From: CAIODY01 sp046051225 | GTDB lineage: Bacteria; Bacteroidota; Bacteroidia; Chitinophagales; CAIODY01 | Length of the DNA stretch: 64,000 nucleotides | Direction: 5' to 3' | Assembly (NCBI GenBank): GCA_046051225.1 | Contig: JBJOOR010000003.1 | Location: forward strand, 186,001-250,000 | Shown here: positions 16,596-24,903 of the stretch, in pieces | Layout of the letters: every line of letters begins with the position of its first letter | Numbering within the stretch: the first letter of the stretch is position 1 | Notes under the pieces: model-generated | Seen by the model: the letters and a program-made list of their open reading frames with translations, nothing else | Told to the model about the DNA's origin: nothing | Database searches by the model: none | Position numbers and translations under genes: made by a program

Positions 16596-19526
16596 TTACT
16601 GTATTACTACCTGTTTGTTAATAACGCCATTATTGGTTTTTAGCTGCAATTGGTATATGCCGCTGGGCAAATTTTGTCGGTTGATATCATATTGGTGTAT
16701 GCCTACGGTTAGGCTGGCTGTATTTTCTATTATTTTTACTTGTTCGCCTAGCATATTGTATAATGCTATTTGTACGTTGGTTTCGGCTGCTGATAAATAA
16801 AAACGTAATTCTGTTTTTTCTTCAAATGGATTAGGAAATACGCTTACATCAGTATTAAAACTTTGATTAACTGCCAATAATTCGTTTTTCTTTTGATAAA
16901 GAATAGGCTGATTGTTTTCTACAATTTTAGCCATATTATCATATTGGGTATGCTGCGGTTTATGATGGCTGCCTATTCTTAAATTGGGGTCGGCGCAGGC
17001 TATGGCAGGCTCTATCCATGCATGAAAATTTGAACCTGCTTGGGCGCTAAACCCTGGTTTTAAATCAACTAATTTGCCTGCTATAAAATCTACTTTGGCT
17101 GGCGATTGAATATCGTAGCCAGTGCCTGCCGATAGTGTATTGCTTACATGATAATCTATCGGATAATTATTATAAACAGGTGTATAAATATTATCTAAAC
17201 TAGTTGATTCGCTTATAGTTTGATTGCTTACATGCAAGTTTTGGCATTTGCCCTCCATGCTAAATGCTACCATGTTGCCATCATAATTTCTAAGCGTAAG
17301 CAATGCTGTATTGGGAGCTAAATCGGGCAAGTTGATGCTACACATCACCCCATTTTGTTGGTCGGTTGGGAAACTTTCTTTTTCATCATTTACCAACGCA
17401 CCACCTTTTACTTTATAGATATAAAAATCGCCATCATAATCTCTATGCGCCATTATTTCATCTTGCCCATCGCCATCATAATCGCCTGCGCAGATGCCAT
17501 TCCATTGATTATAAGTGCCAGCAGCGGCGGTAAACTGATATACATTGGTAAATGAATGGGTGGCTGTATTATAATTCCAAACATCTACATAGCCATTGCT
17601 ATTATTAATAGTAGCTATTTCATCATTGCCCGTATTATCAAATTTGCCTATGGCTATGCCCTTAGCCCCTTGCACAGGCACAGCATAATTGCCATGCAGT
17701 GCATAGTTGCCTATGCCGTGTGTAAGCGTACTGATATAGCCATTGCTGCTTATAGCCACCACTGTTTTAGCACCATTAAATATGCCCGATGCTATACCTA
17801 CGTATTGTGAGCCTATAAGCGTAAATGCTTTTATTTGGGCTAGTGTATTGCCTTGTTGCTGATACACATATATGGCATTATCGGTATTATGCAGTGCAAA
17901 TATTTCATCAATACCATCGCCATCTAAATCCATTGCTGTAACACCGCTCCAACCCACACCATGATTTACCACACTTGCCACCTGATTAAAAGTATGGCTA
18001 TTGGCTATGCTATATATTTCAACTGCTCCTTCTTTATTGCGTACTGTGGCAAAGGTGTTAGATTGCCCTGCTGCAAAATTACCTGCGGTGCAGCCTGCCC
18101 AGTGGCTGTTGTGCCACGTATTTGTTTCGGCAGCAATAGGATTAAAAATGTGTTGGTATTTGCAAAGTGTTGAATAAGCTAATAAAGTTTCGTAAGGTTC
18201 GCTTGTTTCATGGGTATTGCCTGGCAAGAAAAAATCTGCAATTTGCTGATACACATCTGCATTGTATTGATTAAGAAATGTATAAAATAGGCTTACATAT
18301 TGGTGTGCTGTTGAATTGCCATCACACATCTGATTGCAGTAATATTGTGTACTTGTTCCAAACACATCCATCTCTGTATTTCTTGGACTTGATATGATTA
18401 CGTTTGATTCTCCATTGGCAAATTTTTGCATATCTGTAATATCAAATCTACCATAGCCCGATACAGGATGAAAATATTGCATATACAATTCAGCAAATTC
18501 TTCATCTAACCATGCATGTGAAATATCTTCAATTAACGGTTGTTGAATTGTTGGCTCATTTGAACAATCGTAAGCATGACACCAAGTATACCAAGGCTGT
18601 CCATTAATTGGAGATGTAGCATTTGAACTATTGTGAATATCACCATAGAGCAAATAAGCAATATCTTCAATAATATCTCGGTAAGTATTATTTGTACTAC
18701 CATCTAAATAACCAATATAGTACATCAAAATCATTGTTCGTCCGATAGCACATTGCTGATTAATTGATTTCCAACCGCCGCCAGTGCCTGAAGAAAAAAA
18801 ACTTTCAAAATGACGGGCAGGACTATTTTGAATAAGGTCATTATTGACTTCCCAATTTATGGTTTCATAAACTCTTGCTTTTAACCAATCTGCCATTTGC
18901 CCAAAAGTAGTTACAGAACTGCTACCATAGTTCGTTGCACCCATCGCACCATTTATTTCTGTTGGTAAACTTTCGCTTGCTGCATTTGATGATTTCATCA
19001 GTAAAACAAAACGAGCCATTGGAAATGTAATTGAACCCGATTCCATAAATACTGGATAAGGAGATAAACTACAACTTTGGTCACATTGTGGTCTGCTCCA
19101 TGATGGATAAGCGGTTGCAGTCATTGTAGATGGAACACTTGCAACATTCCCAGTTGATGAACAACTATAATAAATGATTCCATTTTGAAACCAATAATTA
19201 TTTGAACAACTATAATTTGAATTACTTGAATTAATAATTACTGGATTTGCATTCGAAATGAAATCATCTCTTCTGTCCATCACTCTTTTTGCATGTATAG
19301 CAAATTCGTTCAAATATTTAATGTCATTTGTAGCTTCAAACATGTTTAAATAAGCATTCATTGTGTTGTATTCATAACCATAAATTGCCCCATCTAAATT
19401 TGAATAACATGAATATCCACCGTTTGAGAATTGAGTATTTAGATTGTCAAACATTTGACGAAATGTTTGTGCTGAACAGTTGATTAAACAACAAAGTACA
19501 ATCAATAGGGTTAGTAAATATTTCAT
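16596..19526 (-). CDS. Large secreted T9SS protein with helical N-terminal domain and FG-GAP repeats
   Basis: 976 residues. Signal peptide (about 1-19, ending CSA), then a domain of about 460 residues whose start (FRQMFDNLN..., AYLNMFEATNDIKYLNEF, RVMDRRDDF) suggests an alpha/alpha-toroid. FG-GAP/VCBS-type repeats follow with DLDGDGIDEI (about 533), FDNTGNDEI (about 625) and DYDGDGQDEI (about 680), the calcium-binding loops of a beta-propeller. A region around 790-840 (GYDIQSPAKVDF, GFSAQAGSNFHAWIEP) resembles the spacer often preceding T9SS sorting domains, and the last 75 residues are a type A sorting domain (VFPNPF...GIYQLQL). Its start overlaps the stop of the preceding beta-barrel gene by ATGA. 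The two short genes upstream encode copies of its first 95 residues. Confidence 0.85.
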   Translation of the reverse strand: MKYLLTLLIVLCCLINCSAQTFRQMFDNLNTQFSNGGYSCYSNLDGAIYGYEYNTMNAYLNMFEATNDIKYLNEFAIHAKRVMDRRDDFISNANPVIINSSNSNYSCSNNYWFQNGIIYYSCSSTGNVASVPSTMTATAYPSWSRPQCDQSCSLSPYPVFMESGSITFPMARFVLLMKSSNAASESLPTEINGAMGATNYGSSSVTTFGQMADWLKARVYETINWEVNNDLIQNSPARHFESFFSSGTGGGWKSINQQCAIGRTMILMYYIGYLDGSTNNTYRDIIEDIAYLLYGDIHNSSNATSPINGQPWYTWCHAYDCSNEPTIQQPLIEDISHAWLDEEFAELYMQYFHPVSGYGRFDITDMQKFANGESNVIISSPRNTEMDVFGTSTQYYCNQMCDGNSTAHQYVSLFYTFLNQYNADVYQQIADFFLPGNTHETSEPYETLLAYSTLCKYQHIFNPIAAETNTWHNSHWAGCTAGNFAAGQSNTFATVRNKEGAVEIYSIANSHTFNQVASVVNHGVGWSGVTAMDLDGDGIDEIFALHNTDNAIYVYQQQGNTLAQIKAFTLIGSQYVGIASGIFNGAKTVVAISSNGYISTLTHGIGNYALHGNYAVPVQGAKGIAIGKFDNTGNDEIATINNSNGYVDVWNYNTATHSFTNVYQFTAAAGTYNQWNGICAGDYDGDGQDEIMAHRDYDGDFYIYKVKGGALVNDEKESFPTDQQNGVMCSINLPDLAPNTALLTLRNYDGNMVAFSMEGKCQNLHVSNQTISESTSLDNIYTPVYNNYPIDYHVSNTLSAGTGYDIQSPAKVDFIAGKLVDLKPGFSAQAGSNFHAWIEPAIACADPNLRIGSHHKPQHTQYDNMAKIVENNQPILYQKKNELLAVNQSFNTDVSVFPNPFEEKTELRFYLSAAETNVQIALYNMLGEQVKIIENTASLTVGIHQYDINRQNLPSGIYQLQLKTNNGVINKQVVIQ

Positions 19527-20248
19527 AATTTTTTATTTTGAAATTTGTAAATAAATTCAATATTAATGCCTCCGAAAATTAAATGATATTCTTTCGAATT
19601 AAAATAATTCGCCCCTGCTCGGTATGACTGTAATCCAAGTAATCCTACATGTGTTGTATAATTATAATTTCCGTAAATTGTTACATCTATTTTATCAGTT
19701 TTATAAATCCTCCTACCAATATTACCTCCGACAAAAAAAACTGGTTCTATGAATTTTTTTATGGCTGCATTGTCATTACTGCGAAAACTCAAATACTTTT
19801 GAAACAATAACCCTGCATTAACATTTAAGCCAATAATCCAATTATTAGTCCTTCCAAGATAGTATTGAAACGATATTGGTACATCCACAAATCTGTGCTT
19901 ATACCTTACAGGAAATTTATCTTCAAGCCTTATGACTTTTGTGTTTTTATACTCTAAGTATGTATAATTAAAGCCAGAAGTCAACTTTATTTTATCTTTA
20001 AAATAACCGAATTTTAATCCTACATTATAGGAATAACTTGGTACATCTTCATTGGAGTTTATTACAACGAAATAATTTCTTACCATTTCATCAGGAGGGA
20101 ATGATAGATTTTTTCTCCACCCAATACCATAGCCAGCATTAAAACCAATAAAATATTTTTTTGTGTGTATTAGGGTGTCGCCTTTTTGCTGTGCTAACAA
20201 AGCAGTAGCAAAAAGCAAAAAAAGAAAAGATAGAAATGTGTGTTTCAT
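19523..20248 (-). CDS. Outer-membrane beta-barrel protein (pair c)
   Basis: 241 residues. A signal peptide with start MKHTFLSFLFLLFATALLAQ precedes alternating amphipathic strands (GFNAGYGIGW, VGLKFGYFKD, LTSGFNYTYLEY, FVGGNIGRR, GGINIEFIYKF), the pattern of the porin-like PF13568 group. It ends in a strand, as expected for BAM recognition. It overlaps the full-length secreted gene by ATGA and is overlapped in the same way by the short gene before it, so translation is probably coupled. Its signal peptide is nearly identical to that of the barrel in pair a, although the barrels differ. Confidence 0.75.
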   Translation of the reverse strand: MKHTFLSFLFLLFATALLAQQKGDTLIHTKKYFIGFNAGYGIGWRKNLSFPPDEMVRNYFVVINSNEDVPSYSYNVGLKFGYFKDKIKLTSGFNYTYLEYKNTKVIRLEDKFPVRYKHRFVDVPISFQYYLGRTNNWIIGLNVNAGLLFQKYLSFRSNDNAAIKKFIEPVFFVGGNIGRRIYKTDKIDVTIYGNYNYTTHVGLLGLQSYRAGANYFNSKEYHLIFGGINIEFIYKFQNKKL

Positions 20249-20571
20249 AAGGTTTGGTTTTTTAAATAAATGATTTGGGCATTAATTATAAAATTATCCC
20301 TTCTATTCATCACTCTTTTCGAATGTATTAAAAATTTATTCAAATATTTCATATCATTAGTAGCCTCATACATATTTAAATATGCATTCATGGTAAATGA
20401 TTCATAATCTTTAAGCCTTGAGCCTAAATTTGAAAACCAACTATATGCCCCTCCTTGAAAATGTGATTGTTGGTCAAGGTTGTCAAATTGTTGACGAAAT
20501 GACTGCGCATTTGTCCAGTTAAAGGAAAAAATCAGAATTACATATAATAATAATACTTTGTTTTTACTCAT
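20245..20571 (-). CDS. Short secreted protein matching the N-terminus of the 976-aa protein (pair b)
   Basis: 108 residues: signal peptide (about 1-22, ending TNA) and a domain aligned to residues about 20-95 of the full-length protein (SFRQQFDNLD, AYLNMYEATNDMKYLNKF, KRVMNRRDNF). After RRDNF the similarity ends and a short unrelated tail follows. The nucleotide sequences have diverged noticeably while the frame and signal peptide are kept, arguing for a functional short protein rather than fresh debris. Start is 2 bases after the stop of the barrel of its pair; its stop overlaps the next barrel's start. Confidence 0.7.
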   Translation of the reverse strand: MSKNKVLLLYVILIFSFNWTNAQSFRQQFDNLDQQSHFQGGAYSWFSNLGSRLKDYESFTMNAYLNMYEATNDMKYLNKFLIHSKRVMNRRDNFIINAQIIYLKNQTL

Positions 20572-20573
20572 TT

Positions 20574-21230
20574 TTAATTGTTTTTGAAACGATAGTTTAC
20601 GCCAATATTTAATCCAATGTACTTTAAATATAATTTATACCAATCGTAATTGGGATGATACGGTCTAATTGTGGTTAATGCAAAACATTCTCTTGCACCT
20701 AAAGAAATACTTACTTTTTTGTTTACCATATAATTTAAACTTGATGAAAATGACATTGATAAAAAAGCATCGTTATAATATATTAATTTAATTTCCTCCT
20801 TTGTTTGTGGTGTCGATATTGTTCTTATTTCATAATCTTTGTAAATAGAGTTATAATTAATTCCAATACCTATATCCCAATAAAATTTCCCTCGAACTAT
20901 AAAAGAGTATTTTGCTTCTGGGCTTAATGAAATAATTTTATAGCTATAAACAACCGTACTATTGTTCGTACTATTTTCTAGTTGTTCTTTTCTGAAATTC
21001 AATAGCAACGAAAAGCGCTTTGATATTTTTTTACTACCAAAAATCGAATAACATGATGTAATTCTACCTTTATCTGCTTCGCCAACTGGGTAAGTATATA
21101 CTCTATCTGTTGCAACCCCTATTGAAGAAAAAAATGTTGGCTTATTTTTGTGTTTAGTAGTATCAGATGGTGCTGCTTTTAAAATTGAAATTAAAAGCAA
21201 TAAAATGAATAATAGAAATAGGTTTTTCAT
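20574..21230 (-). CDS. Outer-membrane beta-barrel protein (pair b)
   Basis: 218 residues with signal peptide (about 1-19, ending LKA) and a run of amphipathic beta strands. It is a paralogue of the barrel in pair a: both contain KDY(E/V)I, LGARECFALTTIRPY versus ISKNVALTSIRPY, and end GLNIGVNYRF versus FVLGISYHF. No function can be assigned beyond an outer-membrane barrel. The short secreted gene follows two bases after the stop. Confidence 0.72.
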   Translation of the reverse strand: MKNLFLLFILLLLISILKAAPSDTTKHKNKPTFFSSIGVATDRVYTYPVGEADKGRITSCYSIFGSKKISKRFSLLLNFRKEQLENSTNNSTVVYSYKIISLSPEAKYSFIVRGKFYWDIGIGINYNSIYKDYEIRTISTPQTKEEIKLIYYNDAFLSMSFSSSLNYMVNKKVSISLGARECFALTTIRPYHPNYDWYKLYLKYIGLNIGVNYRFKNN

Positions 21231-21235
21231 GATGT

Positions 21236-21553
21236 TTAGTTTTTTGAATGAATGAGTTTGGTACTACCAATAAAATCATCTCTTCTATCCATTATTCTTT
21301 TAGAATAAAGCAAAAAATCGTTTAAATATTTTGTATCACCAGTTGCCTCATACATATTTAGATAGGCATTCATGGTTAATGCCCCATATTGTTTGATCTG
21401 ACTTGTAAAGTTAGAATTAAAACTATAACCACCTCCTTGAAAATGGGGGGTTTCATTAAGTTCATCAAACTTTTCCCGAAATGTTTGTGCATGAATACTT
21501 GTAAAACAAAATAAAAAAACATTTAGAAGTAAAAATAGAATTTGATTCTTCAT
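21236..21553 (-). CDS. Short secreted protein matching the N-terminus of the 976-aa protein (pair a)
   Basis: 105 residues: signal peptide (about 1-22, ending IHA), then TFREKFDELN, AYLNMYEATGDTKYLNDF and KRIMDRRDDFIG, matching the start of the full-length protein and of the other short gene. Similarity stops at the same point (just after RRDDF) as in the other short copy, so the two short genes share a domain boundary. The gene follows its barrel by 11 bases and precedes the next barrel by 5 bases. Confidence 0.7.
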   Translation of the reverse strand: MKNQILFLLLNVFLFCFTSIHAQTFREKFDELNETPHFQGGGYSFNSNFTSQIKQYGALTMNAYLNMYEATGDTKYLNDFLLYSKRIMDRRDDFIGSTKLIHSKN

Positions 21554-21564
21554 AATTTCTGAAT

Positions 21565-22269
21565 TTAAAAATGGTAGCTTATTCCTAATACAAATGAAAT
21601 GTAGTTTAAACTTAATTTATACGGATCAGAATAGTTATAATAGGGTCGAATAGATGTAAGTGCAACATTCTTACTTATTTCGCAATAAGTGCTTATTGAT
21701 TTATTAAGATGGAAATTCAAACTCGTATTTAAAAAACTCGACCAATAAATATCCTTATATAGATTTGTAATTATTGAGTTAGTAGATGTTCCTGATGTAT
21801 AAGACTCAATTACATAATCTTTATCTAAACAATTTATGTTGAGTCCTACCCCAGCTCCAAAATATATTCTTTTTGAAAAGTAATAATTATAGCAAACATT
21901 CGGACCGAAAGAAATCATTTTGTAAATGAATTTATAATTTGTTTTAATTACCGGACCAATAATTGAAGGGTAAGTGTAAGATTGTACTTGATTCTGTAGT
22001 CTTGAATAATTTAAGTTAACTCCTAACGAAAAATGGTTACCAAATTTTATAGAATAGATTAACGATAAAGTATTTGATAAACCACTTTCTGTAGCTGCTC
22101 CAGAAGGAGCGGTATATGTATCCCCCAAAGAAAAACTAATAACAGAATTTGGAATTTTCCTTGTCAAACTATCAGAGTTTTTTTTGTGTATTAAAGTGTC
22201 TTTTTTTTGCTGTGCAAATAAAACTGTAGTAAAAAGCAAGAAAAGAAAAGATAGAAATGTGTGTTTCAT
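21565..22269 (-). CDS. Outer-membrane beta-barrel protein (pair a)
   Basis: 234 residues; signal peptide MKHTFLSFLFLLFTTVLFAQ and about ten amphipathic strands, ending LNYISFVLGISYHF. Paralogue of the pair b barrel, but its signal peptide and the next residues (QQKKDTLIHKK) are nearly identical to the pair c barrel, suggesting exchange of 5' ends between copies. First gene of the six-gene array; a fibre-like gene ends 46 bases away on the upstream-of-transcription side's opposite flank, i.e. it is transcribed after that gene. Confidence 0.72.
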   Translation of the reverse strand: MKHTFLSFLFLLFTTVLFAQQKKDTLIHKKNSDSLTRKIPNSVISFSLGDTYTAPSGAATESGLSNTLSLIYSIKFGNHFSLGVNLNYSRLQNQVQSYTYPSIIGPVIKTNYKFIYKMISFGPNVCYNYYFSKRIYFGAGVGLNINCLDKDYVIESYTSGTSTNSIITNLYKDIYWSSFLNTSLNFHLNKSISTYCEISKNVALTSIRPYYNYSDPYKLSLNYISFVLGISYHF

Positions 22270-22315
22270 GATGAATTAGATTTTTTTGAATAATAAAAAT
22301 AATAGTAATAGCCGT

Positions 22316-23338
22316 TTATTTTTTCTTTTCTAATTCTTCAATACGTTTGTTTTGTTCAATTATTATCAGGGTAAGTTCTTCTACTTTTTGTAGCAGCTTG
22401 GCTTGCATTTGGGCTACATTTATGCCATTAGCAGTTTGCTCGGCAGCCGATGGTACTTCGGGCAAATGATGGTTGGCGTTTACATATTGTTCTAATTCAT
22501 GCAGGCTCATCATTTTATAATCTATATTAAATACAAAATCGGGCGGAAATGGTGTGGCTTGTACTTTTATTTCTTTAGCATAGGTTATTCCATCATTTTT
22601 ATTAACCTTAAATAAATCTTTTACGGCAAACGAACCATTGTATAAAGCCAAATCGCCGCTATTGCTTAAATACATTTGTAAATTTTCAGATTGTGTAGGG
22701 CAGCCATTTTGGTCTAATTCATAAGTCATCCAGCCCATACTTGTTGATACAAACGACATAGTGCCGTTAATATTTTGAGCACAAAAAGGCAATAGATTAT
22801 TGGCTGAAGGGTCGTAAACATTAGGATTAATTTTTAGTTGTGTGATGTTGGGTTTTTGTTCGCTACCATAACTTGATAATACTACATCTCCAATTTGTCT
22901 ATAATCATTTTGTAAGGGTTCGTTTAAAATATCAATCTCAAAATTTCTAATCGTTTCGCCATTGCTACCATTAATGGTTCGCATTTGGCTATTGTTGTTG
23001 CCCACAGGTTGACTTAATCTAAACGAAGCATTTTTATCATCATAAACCGAAAGCTTGCTGGCTGGCTGATTAGTGCCTATACCTACATTGCCACTATAGC
23101 CACTTTGTTGCCCACCTGCAAATAAGGTAGTGTTGCCGCTGCTATCGGTTACAGTAATGTTGGTATTGGTTACTATAGAACTATCGGTAACGGTTAATAC
23201 ACTATCGGCGGTGGTAGTTTGCGCTTGCGCACTATTAGTTTTTAAAAACCCAAATGCCACAAGCATCATAATTAATAGTATTTTGCTGGGTTTAAATTTT
23301 AGTGTGCTGTGTAGTTGTGTAGTTGTAGTTTTTTTCAT
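22316..23338 (-). CDS. Secreted fibre-like protein with C-terminal coiled coil
   Basis: 340 residues. Signal peptide (about 1-40, ending AQA), a Thr/Ser/Asp-rich stretch, then GNVGIGTNQPASKLSV, a motif typical of Bacteroidota tail-fibre or S74-like stalk proteins. The C-terminal part (DYKMMSLHELEQYVNANHHLPEVPSAAEQ, here cited only by its start and end, about 270-300) and a final coiled coil (EELTLIIIEQNKRIEELEKKK region) are a recurring module near T9SS and surface genes. Probably trimeric. It precedes the beta-barrel/secreted pair array by 46 bases and could be its first gene. Four TACGTA palindromes lie upstream. Confidence 0.7.
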   Translation of the reverse strand: MKKTTTTQLHSTLKFKPSKILLIMMLVAFGFLKTNSAQAQTTTADSVLTVTDSSIVTNTNITVTDSSGNTTLFAGGQQSGYSGNVGIGTNQPASKLSVYDDKNASFRLSQPVGNNNSQMRTINGSNGETIRNFEIDILNEPLQNDYRQIGDVVLSSYGSEQKPNITQLKINPNVYDPSANNLLPFCAQNINGTMSFVSTSMGWMTYELDQNGCPTQSENLQMYLSNSGDLALYNGSFAVKDLFKVNKNDGITYAKEIKVQATPFPPDFVFNIDYKMMSLHELEQYVNANHHLPEVPSAAEQTANGINVAQMQAKLLQKVEELTLIIIEQNKRIEELEKKK

Positions 23339-23365
23339 AGCAGTAAAAAATGGTTTAAAATTAAG

Positions 23366-23449
23366 TACGTATTTATAACTGCAATACTAAGTAATAAACC
23401 ATACTATGAAATAGGGGCATTTACGTATTTATGTACGTAATTATACGTA
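23366..23449. promoter_or_regulatory. Four TACGTA palindromes upstream of the fibre-like gene
   Basis: TACGTA occurs at 23366, 23422, 23434 and 23444, the last three spaced by 12 and 10 bases. The cluster is in the only sizeable gap before the surface-protein array. It could be an operator for the whole array; no regulator gene is adjacent. Confidence 0.35.
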
Positions 23450-23491
23450 GTGCAGGCTTTGGTATAATGGCTTTACCGCAAAAAAACAATT

Positions 23492-24244
23492 TTAAATTAT
23501 ATATTCAATTTCTTTATTGGCAAAGGTTTTAAATTCGCCATTTATCAATACAATTAATTTGCCCTGCCTATTTACCCCCACAATGGTGCCGCTTACTTTT
23601 TCAAAATTTAATTTAAAATAGTGTTCTTCGTTTAGCCTATATAAATGTTTCATATAAAAATCGGTAAGTGGCTGAAATCGTTTTGCAATAAGCCCTTCTA
23701 ACGAATTGTGAAGATAATGAAGCAGGTGCAACACAATTTCATTTACAATATATTCTTTACCAGTAATTAGTTTAGCTGATATACATTTTTGGCTTAATAA
23801 ATCGCTAAATTGCTCTTGATTAATATTTAATCCTATGCCCACAATGGCATGTTTTATATGTTGGCCTTGAATAGCGTTTTCAATCAATATACCAGCTATT
23901 TTTTTATCGCCCACATAAATATCGTTTGGCCATTTTATTTTAGCATCTATATTAAATTGAATTTTTAAAAACTCTACCAAAGCCTTGGTTACTACTTTAT
24001 TCAAATAAAATAATTCATCAATTTTTAAAATCGTTGGATAACAAATCCAGCTCATTAGTATGTTTTTGCCAGCTTCGCTTTCCCATAAATTTTCTCGTTG
24101 CCCTTTACCTTTGGTTTGAAACGCAGCCACAATGGCAGTTTCATTGACAGCATTTTCCTTTAATAATGCTGTGGCATAATGGTTGGTGCTTTCGGTTTCT
24201 ACTAACCAGATTATTTTATTCTGAAGATGATGTTGAGTAAGCAT
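23492..24244 (-). CDS. birA: Biotin--[acetyl-CoA-carboxylase] ligase
   Basis: 250 residues, the catalytic-only (class I) BirA lacking an N-terminal DNA-binding domain, as usual in Bacteroidota. It activates biotin to biotinyl-AMP and transfers it to the carboxyl carrier protein. Motifs: ETESTNHYA at the start, AAFQTKGKGQRENLW for biotinyl-AMP binding, KWPNDIYVGDKKIAGILIE and GIGLNIN. The C-terminal SH3-like domain is present. It is divergent from rsfS. Confidence 0.94.
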   Translation of the reverse strand: MLTQHHLQNKIIWLVETESTNHYATALLKENAVNETAIVAAFQTKGKGQRENLWESEAGKNILMSWICYPTILKIDELFYLNKVVTKALVEFLKIQFNIDAKIKWPNDIYVGDKKIAGILIENAIQGQHIKHAIVGIGLNINQEQFSDLLSQKCISAKLITGKEYIVNEIVLHLLHYLHNSLEGLIAKRFQPLTDFYMKHLYRLNEEHYFKLNFEKVSGTIVGVNRQGKLIVLINGEFKTFANKEIEYII

Positions 24245-24320
24245 ACAAAATAGTATAGATATTTTTAGTTAGTTTTACGGGCTAAAAATATTCTTATTTA
24301 TTCATAAAAATTAAATTTAA

Positions 24321-24833
24321 TTGGCTACAAAAGTTTCTAAAAAAGCTGCTGTTAAAAAAGCAGCCACCGCACCCAAGAAAACCGCAACTAAAAAAGCTGC
24401 CGTTAAAAAACCTGCTTCACGAAAACCTGCAAGCAAAAAAGCAGTTGTAAAAACTAAAAAGAAAACACCAATTGCTAAAACTGATGTGGCGTTAGAAAAA
24501 CTGCATGAAATAATTATAGATGCCATGCAAGATAGAAAAGCACTAAACATTGTTAGTTTAGATTTGCGAACCATTGAAGATGCAGTGGCAGATTATTTTA
24601 TTATTTGTACAGGCGAAGCATCTACACAAATAAAAGCAATAGCCGATAATGTAGAAATAGAAGTGCGAAAAAAACTAAAAGAAAAACCTTGGCATACCGA
24701 AGGTATGCAAAATTTAGAATGGGTAATTGCCGACTATGTAAACATTGTAATTCATGTTTTTAATAAAGATGCTCGTGAATTTTATAAACTAGAAGATTTG
24801 TGGAGCGATGCAGATAAAAAAACTTATTCGTAA
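24321..24833 (+). CDS. rsfS: Ribosomal silencing factor RsfS with Lys/Ala-rich N-terminal extension
   Basis: The C-terminal 115 residues are a standard RsfS/Iojap domain (LEKLHEIIIDAMQDRKA, DYFIICTGEASTQIKAIAD, HVFNKDAREFYKLEDLW), which binds ribosomal protein uL14 and blocks subunit joining in starvation. The first 52 residues are an unusual KKAA/KKPAS extension resembling histone H1-like tails. No in-frame ATG precedes the domain in the right place: the codon before the start is TAA, and the only possible early start is TTG followed by GCT ACA AAA, so a UUG start is proposed. A one-base error turning ATTG into ATG is the alternative. Confidence 0.88.
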   Translation: MATKVSKKAAVKKAATAPKKTATKKAAVKKPASRKPASKKAVVKTKKKTPIAKTDVALEKLHEIIIDAMQDRKALNIVSLDLRTIEDAVADYFIICTGEASTQIKAIADNVEIEVRKKLKEKPWHTEGMQNLEWVIADYVNIVIHVFNKDAREFYKLEDLWSDADKKTYS

Positions 24834-24903
24834 TACGATTGCTTAATCAAAACAAAAAAAAGTAATCAGTTTAAAAATTGTATAAAAATTAATACCAAAA
24901 ATA

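Noticed and set aside
20245..21553. The two short secreted genes as simple pseudogenes
   Set aside because: Both keep signal peptide, frame and tight gene spacing while the DNA has diverged, so they are listed as genes. Decay cannot be fully excluded.
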